Assembly (NCBI GenBank): GCA_902584015.1
Contig: CACHYG010000002.1
Span: forward strand, 1 to 64,000
DNA: 64,000 nucleotides
Origin: an uncultured Pelagibacteraceae bacterium
GTDB lineage: Bacteria; Pseudomonadota; Alphaproteobacteria; Pelagibacterales; Pelagibacteraceae
Direction: 5' to 3'
A program made the translations under genes and the position numbers. Below the pieces are notes generated by a model. That model was not told the origin of the DNA. It was given only the letters and a program-made list of their open reading frames with translations, and ran no database searches. Below are positions 48,380 through 58,148 of this stretch, in pieces (position 1 is the stretch's first letter; every line of letters begins with the position of its first letter).

Positions 48380-51300
48380 ATGAAATTGTTAATAAATAAA
48401 TTTTTAAATTGGTTTTTAATTATTTTTCTGAGTTTAACCAGTACAAATTCTTTCGTTTTTGCTCAAAATATTGATCAATTTGCTTTACCAACAGGTGGTC
48501 AAGTAGTTAGTGGTAATATTGATATTAATCAACCAAGTGTTGGTAGACTTGATATAAATCAAACTACCCAACAAGGTATTGTAAATTGGAATACATTTAA
48601 TATTGGATCAAGTGCCTCGGTGTATTTTAATCAACCAACAAATAAATCTACTATTTTAAACAATGTTGTTACCGGAAAATCAATTATTAATGGATCTATT
48701 TTTTCAAATGGAAGACTTATATTAGTAAATCCTACCGGAATATTGATGGGACCCACTTCAGCTGTTAGAGCAGAAGGCGCTATACTATCTACGCTAAATA
48801 TTACAAATCAAAATTTTTTAAATAATAATTTATCGTTTTCAACAGATAAATTATCACAATTAACTGCAAGTGGAAAAATAGATGCCCAGTATGTAGCTTT
48901 AATTTCTCCAGAAATTAATAACAAAGGGCAAATTATTGCAAAAGCTTCAACCGCTCTTGCAGCTGGAGATGATGTTTTGTTAAGTATTAGTGGAAGCAAC
49001 AAGCTTACAGTTAAAGTAAAACCCTCAAAACTTAAATCACTTGCAAAAAATGAGGGAACAATTGAAACTAAAAATGGAATAGTAACAATAAAAGCTGATG
49101 CTGCACAAAGTTTAGTTGATGAAACAATTAAAATAACTGATGCAAAAGCACAGGGGCTTGTGTCAGAAAATGGTGTTATCAAATTAGTTTCGAATACAGG
49201 ATCTATAGAAGCAAGTGAAATCAAAATTGATGCAGGATCTAAAGGTGAAGCAACCATCTCGGGCAAATTAGATGTTAATTCATCAACAGGTAAAGGTGGC
49301 GATATTGAGATTACTGGTAAAGAATTAAACCTAGTATCTGCAAAACTTAGCGCAGATGGTAAAGAAAGTGGTGGTAAAATATTAATAGGTGGAGACTGGC
49401 AAGGCAAAGGGGATTTGCTTCAGTCAACATATACTTCAATAGATAAAAATTCAGTATTATCAGCTAGTGCAACAGAAAGTGGAGCTGGTGGTACAATTGT
49501 AACTTGGTCAAACATTAAAGATAGTAACTCTGTTACAAGTGTATATGGAAAATTAACTGCAAAAGGTATTGATGGCGACGGGGGTCAGATAGAAACCTCT
49601 GGAGCTGTTTTAAATTACAATGGAATAAAAGTAGATACAAGTTCAAAAACTGGAAATTATGGTAGTTGGTTACTTGATCCAACTAATCTAACTGTTGGTT
49701 CATCAGAAGCATCAACATATGTAAGTAACTTAGCATCTACAAACGTTAACGTCACAGCGGATAATACAATTACGGTTAATAGTGCAATTTCTTATGGCGG
49801 TGGAAGATCTAATGGTACTTTAACTTTTACATCTACCTCAACTGTTCTAAATGCAAATGTTGGATCGAGTAGTAATTCATTAAATGTTGTTTTTGCATCA
49901 GCAGTTAAACTTGGAGCAGATGTAACTATAAATACTCGAGGCGGAGATTTAACTTTAAATAGCACACTAGACAGCAATACTAGCACAGCAAAAGGATTGA
50001 CAGTATCAGGATCATCTGGAACAGCCACATTTAGTGGGAATATTGGCTCAACTTACAGACTTTCAGGAATAGACGTTACTGCAGGGACCATCAATATTGG
50101 TGGAAATATTTCTACAGACGCGTCAGCTGGAACTTATTCAACTTCTTCTCTAGGAGCTGCAGGATGGATAAGAAGCGATTATAACGGTTATTTTGGAGAA
50201 TGGAACAATGGGCATGTTAACGATAATACAAATTTATTTAATAATACTCCTTTTGCTACCCATAATGTAACGAGCATCTATCAGGGTGATCCTGGATCTT
50301 ATAAATCTTACAGATATGAGGGATATTTTAAACCTAATGCCTCTGGATCTTGGAGATTACAAGTAGGTGCTGACGATAGTGTGATATCTTATGTAGGAAA
50401 TGCTGGCCAAACAATAGCTAGTTTAAAGTCTGCTGTACAAAATTCAAATAGATTTAATCATTCAGACAAAAGTGCTTATTTATGGGCATACCGTCCAGGA
50501 AGACACGGAGTTCAATATCACGAAAGAGATAGAACTTTTACTGCTAATGAAGTTAGACCTTTCTTATATTTTTGGGGAGAAGCAACCGGAGGTGCAGCAG
50601 CAAGAATGCGTATACGAAATCCTAGCAATCAGTGGTCTGGTTGGACCAATAATTATCAAACTGGAGGCGCTACAGTATTTTACAGGTCGTATACATCTGA
50701 AAACGTAAGTTCAGCTAATGACGATATAAGATTAAATGGAAATGTTGTTCTAACATCTAATTCAACAATAGATGCTAATAACGACTCCATTACTTTCACA
50801 GGAACAGTAAATGGAAACTCTTCAGGAAGAAATTTAGTTGTAGATGCTGGGACAGATAACGTAACTTTCTCTGGTTCCGTTGGTGGATCAACTGCACTAA
50901 ATGATATTACGGTAAATGGTGCAGCTTTAAGCGCAGCAGCTGTTACAGCCTCTGGTGATGTTTCAGTTACAAACAGTGGAACAAGTACTATATCTGGAGT
51001 GATTGCGGCAAACTCATTTACAAAAGCTGGAGCAGGTCAATTAACATTTAAACCTTCAAACGCGACAGGATCTATAACTTTAAACGCAGGTTCAGCTGTA
51101 TTGAGTGCAGATTCTCAAATGAACAATCTAAGTGGTTCAGCAAATATTAATATATCCAGTAATGATATTACTTTAAATAACAGTTCTTCAACTACTTATT
51201 CAGGAGTATTAAGTGGTTCAGGAAATTTAATAAAAACTGGCAATGAAACAATAACATTGTCAGGAACAAATACTTATTCAGGTAATACCACAATTAGCGC

Positions 51301-54300
51301 TGGAACATTGTCTATTTCAGGAAGATTGGGTAGTGGAACCTACTCAGGTACAATTGCTAACAGCGGAATATTTTCTTACACATCAAGTTCAGCACAAACT
51401 ATATCAGGAGCAATATCTGGGTCTGGACAAATAACAAAATCAGGTGCATCAACTTTAACTTTATCTGGAACGAATACTTATTCAGGAGGCACTACAATTA
51501 GTGCCGGTGCAATTACCGTTTCTGGATTGTTGGGTAATGGATCTTATGCAGGTTCAATTAGTAATGCAGGTACATTAACTTTAAGTTCAAGCTCAGCACA
51601 AACCTTATCAGGTGCAATTTCAGGCAGTGGAGGAATTACAAAATCAGGTAGTGGAAATTTAACACTTTCAGGAAATAGTAATTTTACTGGAGCTGTAACT
51701 TTATCAACAGGAACATTAATAGCTGCAGCTAATAATTCGTTAGGCAGTTCACCTTCCATTAATTCAAGTGCTAGTAAAGTATTACAGTTATCAGAGGGAG
51801 TTACATTGCCATCACTTGCTGTAACGGGCGCTATATCCTTAGAGTCTGATATAACAACTACAGGAGCACAAAGTTATTCTGCAGCAACTGTTATAGGAGC
51901 TAGCTCAGGCTCTGCTTTAACTTTAGCAACCACAAATTCAAACATAACTTTTAGTGACAATGTAAATATCTATCAAAATACTACAATTAATACCGGCTCA
52001 GGAGCAGGTAATGTTACATTTGGAGGAACTCTTGGTTCAGTCACAGGTGGAACAGCAAGAAATCTGATTGTTAATGCTGGTGCTGGTGATGTAACTTTTT
52101 CAGGAAACATCAAGGGAGGTAGTGCTGTTACATCAACATATCTCACTTCAAGTACTCATACTACTACACAAAACGGAGGCAATCCTTATATAATAAGTAA
52201 AGATCTCGGTTCAGACTGGACCTATGAAGCAAAATATAATTCTTCAGGATGGAGTGGAAACTTAAATACCATATTTTCTTACGGACGCTACAATAGAGGT
52301 ATCTTGATTAGATCACCAAATAGAAATGATAGTTTTTATGTAAAAGGACAAAACCAAGGAGCATTAGATTTATTTGGTCAAGGAAGTAATGGAACAGCTG
52401 GAAATTGGAGAACTGTAAAAGTTACTTATAATAACAACATTGCAAAAGTTTATGTGGATGGTTCACTTACATCTAATGGAACAAATGCAAAATCATCTGG
52501 CAGCGTAATAAATCCAACAACTAAAACTATTATGATTGGTAGAGCTCACCATGCAAGTAACGAAGGCCTAGCAGCTACTATAAAAGATATAACTATTGTT
52601 ACAGATGCAAGTGACAGTGGAGTTGCACTTAATGATTTAACCGTAACAGGGGCAGCTATATCTGCAAGTGGAGAAATTTCAGTGGACGGCGATATATCAA
52701 TTACAAACTCAGGCACTTCTACATTATCTGGAATTATATCTGGATCAAATAATATAGCAAAATCTGGAACAGGAACTTTAAATTTATCTGGTGTAAATAC
52801 TTATACAGGTACCACTACAGTTAATGCTGGTAAATTAAAAGTATCAGGTAGTGGTAAACTAGGAAGTGGTAGTTATGCAGCAAATATTATTAATACGGGT
52901 ACATTTGAATACGATTCGAGTGCTACTCAAACTCTATCAGGAACTATTTCAGGATCGGGTGCAGTTATATCAAGTGGAAGCGGTGCCGTTACATTATCAG
53001 GCACAAATACTTACACAGGAACAACAACAATAACTGGTGGAGGAAATTTAGTTGGTGGTAATATAGCAGCATTTGGAGGAGTATTAAGTCCAACGATTAT
53101 TTCAAATTCAACGTCAGATCAATTTAGTTTAGCTAGTGGAATTTCGTTGGCAGGTTTAAGAATGCAAGGTCCAGTAAGATTAAATTCTGGAATAACCACT
53201 ATAGAAAATCAAACTTATACAGGCGATGTAGTTGTTGGAGCAGGTTCAAGGGCTTCTCCAGTTGAATTTGCGTCATTACTTGGAGATATACAATTTTTAG
53301 GAACTTTAAAAGGTCAAGGAAATGCTAAAAACAGATCAATGACTGCTGTAGCAAATGGAAATGTAACCTATGGAGATAGAGTTGGTTATGCATTTAATTT
53401 AGAAATAGTTGATCCAACTAATACTGCTGATAGTTTTTATAAAATGACCACAACAGCCAATACTATAACACTTAAAGGCGATGTTATGACTTATGAAGAG
53501 CAAGTTTATAACGGGGATGTCTTAATTGGTAGTACTGGAAGTAACGGAACTACAAGAACTGTATTATCAATGGATCCAAAGGTAATCTTTAATGGAAAAG
53601 TAAATGACACAGTTAAAGGAAAACATTCTCTAATAGCAAAAGCAGTAGAAATTGACAGAGGTGTAAATTCAATTCCTACAGTTCAATTTAAATCTACGGT
53701 TGGATCTATTAAAGCATTAAAATCATACACAGGTTTAACAGGTTTTCAAGCAACTGGTGCGAGATGGGGTACGATTAATCCTAGTTCAGCTTTTGGAACT
53801 AGAGTTGGAGTTGGTCAAAAAATGACTGGCGGTGTTATTAATTCTGCAGCAAGAGAGAAAGCTAAAATGGCAGCTAAAACTGCTGCTAGAGCATCCAAAT
53901 TTAAACCAGTAAATGAATTTGGTCCTGGACCCTTGAATTTTAAACCTTTTGGGGGTGGAAATAGTTTTGGTTTAGCAAAAAGTGTTGAAATTGTTTACGC
54001 AGATAATCCTAAATTTGGAGATATGAAAGCAAGACCAGCAGGTAATAATTTTGGAATAGGTAAACCTTTAGCCAAAGGAAGTGTTGAAGGCAACAACCCA
54101 TCAGGCCAAGGATTTTTTGGAAGATTATTTGGATCTCCAAGAGGAAATCCAACAGATTTTAAACCAGCTAATATGGAAACAGCAAAAGATTTTAATGCTC
54201 CACCAAAACAATTTAAAGATATAAAAGATTTATTTAAAACATTTGAAGGTAAACCACAAAAGGGCGAATTTTTTAACCCTTATAAACTTGGATCAAAACC

Positions 54301-54403
54301 AAAACAAAGAGTAGAAAATAAAACTCAAGCGCAAAACAATAAAAGTTTAAACAATACAAATAGTAACCCTGACGCAAGAATAGAAGATGAAGAGAATAAT
54401 TAA
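48380..54403 (+). CDS. Large two-partner-secretion exoprotein (filamentous haemagglutinin-type), 2007 aa
   Basis: Signal peptide; TPS domain (LPTGGQVVSGNIDINQ...QTTQQGIVNWNTFNIGSSASVYFNQ...NPTGILMGPTSAVRAEGAILSTLNI); beta-helix and LSGTNTYSGGTT-type passenger repeats. Confidence 0.92.
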   Translation: MKLLINKFLNWFLIIFLSLTSTNSFVFAQNIDQFALPTGGQVVSGNIDINQPSVGRLDINQTTQQGIVNWNTFNIGSSASVYFNQPTNKSTILNNVVTGKSIINGSIFSNGRLILVNPTGILMGPTSAVRAEGAILSTLNITNQNFLNNNLSFSTDKLSQLTASGKIDAQYVALISPEINNKGQIIAKASTALAAGDDVLLSISGSNKLTVKVKPSKLKSLAKNEGTIETKNGIVTIKADAAQSLVDETIKITDAKAQGLVSENGVIKLVSNTGSIEASEIKIDAGSKGEATISGKLDVNSSTGKGGDIEITGKELNLVSAKLSADGKESGGKILIGGDWQGKGDLLQSTYTSIDKNSVLSASATESGAGGTIVTWSNIKDSNSVTSVYGKLTAKGIDGDGGQIETSGAVLNYNGIKVDTSSKTGNYGSWLLDPTNLTVGSSEASTYVSNLASTNVNVTADNTITVNSAISYGGGRSNGTLTFTSTSTVLNANVGSSSNSLNVVFASAVKLGADVTINTRGGDLTLNSTLDSNTSTAKGLTVSGSSGTATFSGNIGSTYRLSGIDVTAGTINIGGNISTDASAGTYSTSSLGAAGWIRSDYNGYFGEWNNGHVNDNTNLFNNTPFATHNVTSIYQGDPGSYKSYRYEGYFKPNASGSWRLQVGADDSVISYVGNAGQTIASLKSAVQNSNRFNHSDKSAYLWAYRPGRHGVQYHERDRTFTANEVRPFLYFWGEATGGAAARMRIRNPSNQWSGWTNNYQTGGATVFYRSYTSENVSSANDDIRLNGNVVLTSNSTIDANNDSITFTGTVNGNSSGRNLVVDAGTDNVTFSGSVGGSTALNDITVNGAALSAAAVTASGDVSVTNSGTSTISGVIAANSFTKAGAGQLTFKPSNATGSITLNAGSAVLSADSQMNNLSGSANINISSNDITLNNSSSTTYSGVLSGSGNLIKTGNETITLSGTNTYSGNTTISAGTLSISGRLGSGTYSGTIANSGIFSYTSSSAQTISGAISGSGQITKSGASTLTLSGTNTYSGGTTISAGAITVSGLLGNGSYAGSISNAGTLTLSSSSAQTLSGAISGSGGITKSGSGNLTLSGNSNFTGAVTLSTGTLIAAANNSLGSSPSINSSASKVLQLSEGVTLPSLAVTGAISLESDITTTGAQSYSAATVIGASSGSALTLATTNSNITFSDNVNIYQNTTINTGSGAGNVTFGGTLGSVTGGTARNLIVNAGAGDVTFSGNIKGGSAVTSTYLTSSTHTTTQNGGNPYIISKDLGSDWTYEAKYNSSGWSGNLNTIFSYGRYNRGILIRSPNRNDSFYVKGQNQGALDLFGQGSNGTAGNWRTVKVTYNNNIAKVYVDGSLTSNGTNAKSSGSVINPTTKTIMIGRAHHASNEGLAATIKDITIVTDASDSGVALNDLTVTGAAISASGEISVDGDISITNSGTSTLSGIISGSNNIAKSGTGTLNLSGVNTYTGTTTVNAGKLKVSGSGKLGSGSYAANIINTGTFEYDSSATQTLSGTISGSGAVISSGSGAVTLSGTNTYTGTTTITGGGNLVGGNIAAFGGVLSPTIISNSTSDQFSLASGISLAGLRMQGPVRLNSGITTIENQTYTGDVVVGAGSRASPVEFASLLGDIQFLGTLKGQGNAKNRSMTAVANGNVTYGDRVGYAFNLEIVDPTNTADSFYKMTTTANTITLKGDVMTYEEQVYNGDVLIGSTGSNGTTRTVLSMDPKVIFNGKVNDTVKGKHSLIAKAVEIDRGVNSIPTVQFKSTVGSIKALKSYTGLTGFQATGARWGTINPSSAFGTRVGVGQKMTGGVINSAAREKAKMAAKTAARASKFKPVNEFGPGPLNFKPFGGGNSFGLAKSVEIVYADNPKFGDMKARPAGNNFGIGKPLAKGSVEGNNPSGQGFFGRLFGSPRGNPTDFKPANMETAKDFNAPPKQFKDIKDLFKTFEGKPQKGEFFNPYKLGSKPKQRVENKTQAQNNKSLNNTNSNPDARIEDEENN
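51190..53050 (+). repeat. Internal repeats coding for LSGTNTY(S/T)G(N/G/T)TTI-type passenger units
   Basis: At least four units: LSGTNTYSGNTTIS, LSGTNTYSGGTTIS, LSGVNTYTGTTTVN, LSGTNTYTGTTTIT. Confidence 0.8.
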
Positions 54404-56138
54404 TCTAAAAACAGTTTTAATTTCAGCATTAATATTAAGTTTTGCAAGTTATGCAAACGCAGTAGATATACCTACTGTAGATGATTTAAATAAACAAGTT
54501 CCACAACTGCCTAATGAAAAAGAACCCGATGCATCTGAAAATTTAGGTAAAACTAATGAAAATGTTTTAGAAAGCGATAAAGAAAAAATATTAAAAGTTT
54601 TAGTTAAAGATTTTAAAATAGATGGAAATAAGAGATATGATAATGAAACACTTAAGAATTTAATTAAAGAAAATATCAATAAAGAACTTGATTACGATGC
54701 TCTTCTTTATGTTACTACCATAATATCTAATTATTATAGGTCTGAAGGGTTTTTAGCAACAGCTTACCTTCCACCACAAGATATTAAAAATGGAATAGTA
54801 GAAATCAAAATTACTGAAGCGGTATTAGGCACAATCACTTTTAACGTCGATGAAGGACAAAAATTAAATATATCTAAAGAAAAAATAAGAATGAAAATAC
54901 TTTATAAAGTTGAAGATGGAGGTGGTTTAAATATTTCTCAATTAGATAAAAATATTAGAAACTTTAACAGAACACCTGGAATTAATGCGATAGCGCAACT
55001 CGAAGAAGGAAAAGAATTTGGTGAAACAGATATTGTAATTACAGCAAGCAATACTAAAACAATTACTGGATCTTCCTTGGCCGATAACACGGGTTCTCGA
55101 TCTTCAGGCACTGGCAAACTTACAAATACTATAAACATTGATGGTTTATTTAATATAGGGGATAGGTTTACTTTCACAAATGTTGCAACTGGAAATAATT
55201 TTCAAAAGGATAAACAAAAAGAAGAGTCCAATTATTATGCAATGTCTACTACATTCCCAATGGGTTATAATGGTATGCAAGGTACGTTTAGACTTTCTAA
55301 GATGGAGTATAAACTATCAGCACCATTCGACTCGACTATGCCCTCAGGATATTCAACAGAATATAATTTTACTTTAACTAGACCATTAATTGAAAAACTT
55401 ACCAAAAATCTTAATGCAACTTTTTTAATATCCAGAAATGATTATGTAAATGATTTAAGCACAGGAAATAATAGTAACAAAGACATGACCAAGGCAACTT
55501 TTAACTTAGGATTTGATGGCACTGACACAAAATTAGGTGGAGGAGTAAATTATGGTCTTGTTGGAATTACATTGGGAAATCTGGATTTAAAAGATAATTT
55601 ATCAAATTACTCTACGGATCAAGCGGGAGCTGATAACAACGGCAGAAACTTAAAAGCCACATTTAATTTTAACCGTCTACAAAAAATTACAAATAAAACT
55701 AATATTTTATTTAAATTTAATGGGCAAGTAGCAGCTGATAATTTAGATGGTGGCGAACAATTAACTTTAGGCGGACCAAATGCTGTCAGAGCTTATGCCT
55801 CAAGTGAAGCAGCTGGAGATGCAGGTTTTACCACTGGTGTAGAATTAAAAAGAAATTTCTTTAATTTTCCAACTACACTTTTTTATGACTATGGACAAAT
55901 TCGATTACATAAAAATAAATGGACCGGTTGGAACTCAACAAATACAGATCTTAAAAATAAATATGCATTGAAAGGCTGGGGTCTTTCTATGGATGTTCCA
56001 GTATTTAATTTATTTACAGTTCAATTATCGCATTCTAGAACAATAAAAGGAAATTCTGGAGTAGATAGTGATGGATTAGATGTTGACGGTTTAAGTTGGG
56101 ATGGTAGAACATTCATTACACTTAGTAAACAGTATTAA
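54387..56138 (+). CDS. ShlB/FhaC/HecB-family two-partner secretion outer-membrane transporter
   Basis: POTRA-like KDFKIDGNKRYDNETLKNLI; ShlB POTRA 'YYRSEGFLATAYLPPQDIKNGIVEIKITEA'; C-terminal barrel 'GGPNAVRAYASSEAAGDAGF'. Confidence 0.92.
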   Translation: MKRIINLKTVLISALILSFASYANAVDIPTVDDLNKQVPQLPNEKEPDASENLGKTNENVLESDKEKILKVLVKDFKIDGNKRYDNETLKNLIKENINKELDYDALLYVTTIISNYYRSEGFLATAYLPPQDIKNGIVEIKITEAVLGTITFNVDEGQKLNISKEKIRMKILYKVEDGGGLNISQLDKNIRNFNRTPGINAIAQLEEGKEFGETDIVITASNTKTITGSSLADNTGSRSSGTGKLTNTINIDGLFNIGDRFTFTNVATGNNFQKDKQKEESNYYAMSTTFPMGYNGMQGTFRLSKMEYKLSAPFDSTMPSGYSTEYNFTLTRPLIEKLTKNLNATFLISRNDYVNDLSTGNNSNKDMTKATFNLGFDGTDTKLGGGVNYGLVGITLGNLDLKDNLSNYSTDQAGADNNGRNLKATFNFNRLQKITNKTNILFKFNGQVAADNLDGGEQLTLGGPNAVRAYASSEAAGDAGFTTGVELKRNFFNFPTTLFYDYGQIRLHKNKWTGWNSTNTDLKNKYALKGWGLSMDVPVFNLFTVQLSHSRTIKGNSGVDSDGLDVDGLSWDGRTFITLSKQY

Positions 56139-56683
56139 TGAATAAGATTATTTTTGTTATTTTATTTCTTCTTATAGGATCAAAATTATTAATTGCTGAC
56201 GATAAATCTCCACCAAAAGTTACAACTCAACAATATGATAATTGGACGTATCAGTGCGTTGAAAGTGGTAAAGATAAAAATTGTGAGGTAAGTCAAACAA
56301 TTAGAATTCAAAATACTAATATCAATTTTTCGGTAACATATACAAAGTTCATAGATGAAAAAAAAAATAAAATTCAATTAATAACAATTATTTCACCTTT
56401 AGGGATCGATTTAAGTAAACAACTTTCACTTCGTTTTGATAATGAAGAGGAAGTAAATCTTCCTTGGTCTAGCTGTGAACAAATAGGATGTCTTGTATTT
56501 TTATCAAAAGGATCAGGTAATTCAGAAATGGATAACATTTATGACAAAGTTTATAAAAAATTTATTTCTGGAAATCTTTTAGAGATAGGGGTTTTAGGTT
56601 ATGCCACAAAGCAACCTTTGATAATACAATCAAATTTAACTGGATTTAAAAAAGCAACAGATAAACTTAATTCAGAAAATTAA
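56138..56683 (+). CDS. IalB (invasion-associated locus B)-like secreted protein
   Basis: Signal peptide; YDNWTYQCVESGKDKNCEVSQTI; LPWSSCEQIGCLVFLS. Confidence 0.75.
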   Translation: MNKIIFVILFLLIGSKLLIADDKSPPKVTTQQYDNWTYQCVESGKDKNCEVSQTIRIQNTNINFSVTYTKFIDEKKNKIQLITIISPLGIDLSKQLSLRFDNEEEVNLPWSSCEQIGCLVFLSKGSGNSEMDNIYDKVYKKFISGNLLEIGVLGYATKQPLIIQSNLTGFKKATDKLNSEN

Positions 56684-56704
56684 AAAAAACTAATCATACA
56701 AAAT

Positions 56705-57349
56705 TTAATCAATTAATTTTAATGATTTTATAAAATCAGGCCTAAGAACATAGTTTGACTTATTACCTTTTTTTATTTTTTTAAGAGCATTTAAGCCAAG
56801 AATTACTTTACCTATTGGAGTATATTCACCATTATAAATTGGTATATCTTTTAATATAATAAAAAATTCACTATCCTCGGTATCAAAATCATCACCTCGA
56901 GCCATAGCAACAGAGCCTTCAGTAAATTTAAAATCTTCGTCTATTTCAGATTTTAAATTCCCTAAGCCCGATTTACCACTACCAACCTTTACATAATCTA
57001 TATTTTCAATATTTCCGTACTCAATATCTCCTGCTTGAATTAATGTGTTTTCTATAACTTTATAAAAAGCTGAATTATTATATAAACCCTTTTCAGTTAA
57101 TAATTTAAACCTCTTTACTGAATTTGGTGAAGTTTCAGGAATTAATCTAATAACGACTAAACCACATTCTACTTCCATTAAAATAATATTTTCTTTATCG
57201 ATAAAATTTTGGTTTTTTAAATTTATATCATCAACAAATAGACATTTATTTTTTATACTATAAAAAAAACTAAAAGAAAAAATACCTAGTAAAATTAAAA
57301 ATAATAATAATATTTTTTCTGATCTAGATGCTTTGATTTTTTTAATCAT
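56705..57349 (-). CDS. Membrane-anchored cyclophilin-type peptidyl-prolyl isomerase
   Basis: VVIRLIPETSPNSVKRFKLLTEKGLYNNSAFYKVI; EGSVAMARGDDFDTEDSEFFIIL. Confidence 0.85.
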   Translation of the reverse strand: MIKKIKASRSEKILLLFLILLGIFSFSFFYSIKNKCLFVDDINLKNQNFIDKENIILMEVECGLVVIRLIPETSPNSVKRFKLLTEKGLYNNSAFYKVIENTLIQAGDIEYGNIENIDYVKVGSGKSGLGNLKSEIDEDFKFTEGSVAMARGDDFDTEDSEFFIILKDIPIYNGEYTPIGKVILGLNALKKIKKGNKSNYVLRPDFIKSLKLID

Positions 57350-58081
57350 TTAAAATATTTGACTATCTATTTTATTTACAGAATTTTTAATAAAATTTAT
57401 TTTTTTTTTTAGCTTTGCATCTTCTTCAGAAAGCTTCGTTAAAATATTTTCTTTTTTGATAATAAAACTATATATTTCAGCCATATCTTCAGAGGGAATT
57501 GTTTTTGAATATTCAGTAATAAAACCATCAGTTTCTTTATATTCATCTAAACCAATACTATCAGAACATATAGAACATCCTGCGTACCGAAAAGATTTAT
57601 CATTGAACTCTTTCCACAAATTATCATCAAATAAAATGGGATGGCTATCATATATCATATGAAAAACTTCGTGGTGTATAACTCTTTCAAAATATTTTGG
57701 ATTAAAATTTATATTTAATATTAAAGTTCTTTTTTGTATATCAGGGATACCTGCAGTCCCAATACCTGATATTGATAAATTTTCACACAATACAACAAAT
57801 CGAATATTATTTTTTTTTAAAAATTTATAATTATAAATGTCTAAGTTTTTTTTAATTATTTCATATTTTTTTTTGAGATTACTTTCATTTGCTTTATCAC
57901 AAGTAATATTTTTAGTTGCTCCGATGGTAAAACTTTTTTTTAAACTTAAATATTTGATTTTATTTTTACTATCTAGATTAAAAACTTCTAAATTTGGAAT
58001 TTTAATAAGATTAAATATTTCATTTGCATTAAGTGGGGAATAATAGGAAAAAAATATAAAAATAATTATAAGAATTCTCAT
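57350..58081 (-). CDS. Secreted putative zinc metallopeptidase
   Basis: Signal peptide; HExxH motif in ERVIHHEVFHMIYDSHP; CSICSDS. Confidence 0.55.
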   Translation of the reverse strand: MRILIIIFIFFSYYSPLNANEIFNLIKIPNLEVFNLDSKNKIKYLSLKKSFTIGATKNITCDKANESNLKKKYEIIKKNLDIYNYKFLKKNNIRFVVLCENLSISGIGTAGIPDIQKRTLILNINFNPKYFERVIHHEVFHMIYDSHPILFDDNLWKEFNDKSFRYAGCSICSDSIGLDEYKETDGFITEYSKTIPSEDMAEIYSFIIKKENILTKLSEEDAKLKKKINFIKNSVNKIDSQIF

Positions 58082-58148
58082 TTTGAAAACATAAATGATA
58101 TTCGATTTAATTTAGTTGTGGTACATTTAATTTTTATAAACGAAATTA

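Noticed and set aside
48808-49407. 199-aa minus-strand ORF
   Set aside because: Antisense to the well-supported TPS exoprotein; no recognisable domain.
51190-53050. Repeats that might suggest a CRISPR-like array
   Set aside because: Repeats are in-frame coding units of the exoprotein passenger with degenerate sequence and no spacer structure.
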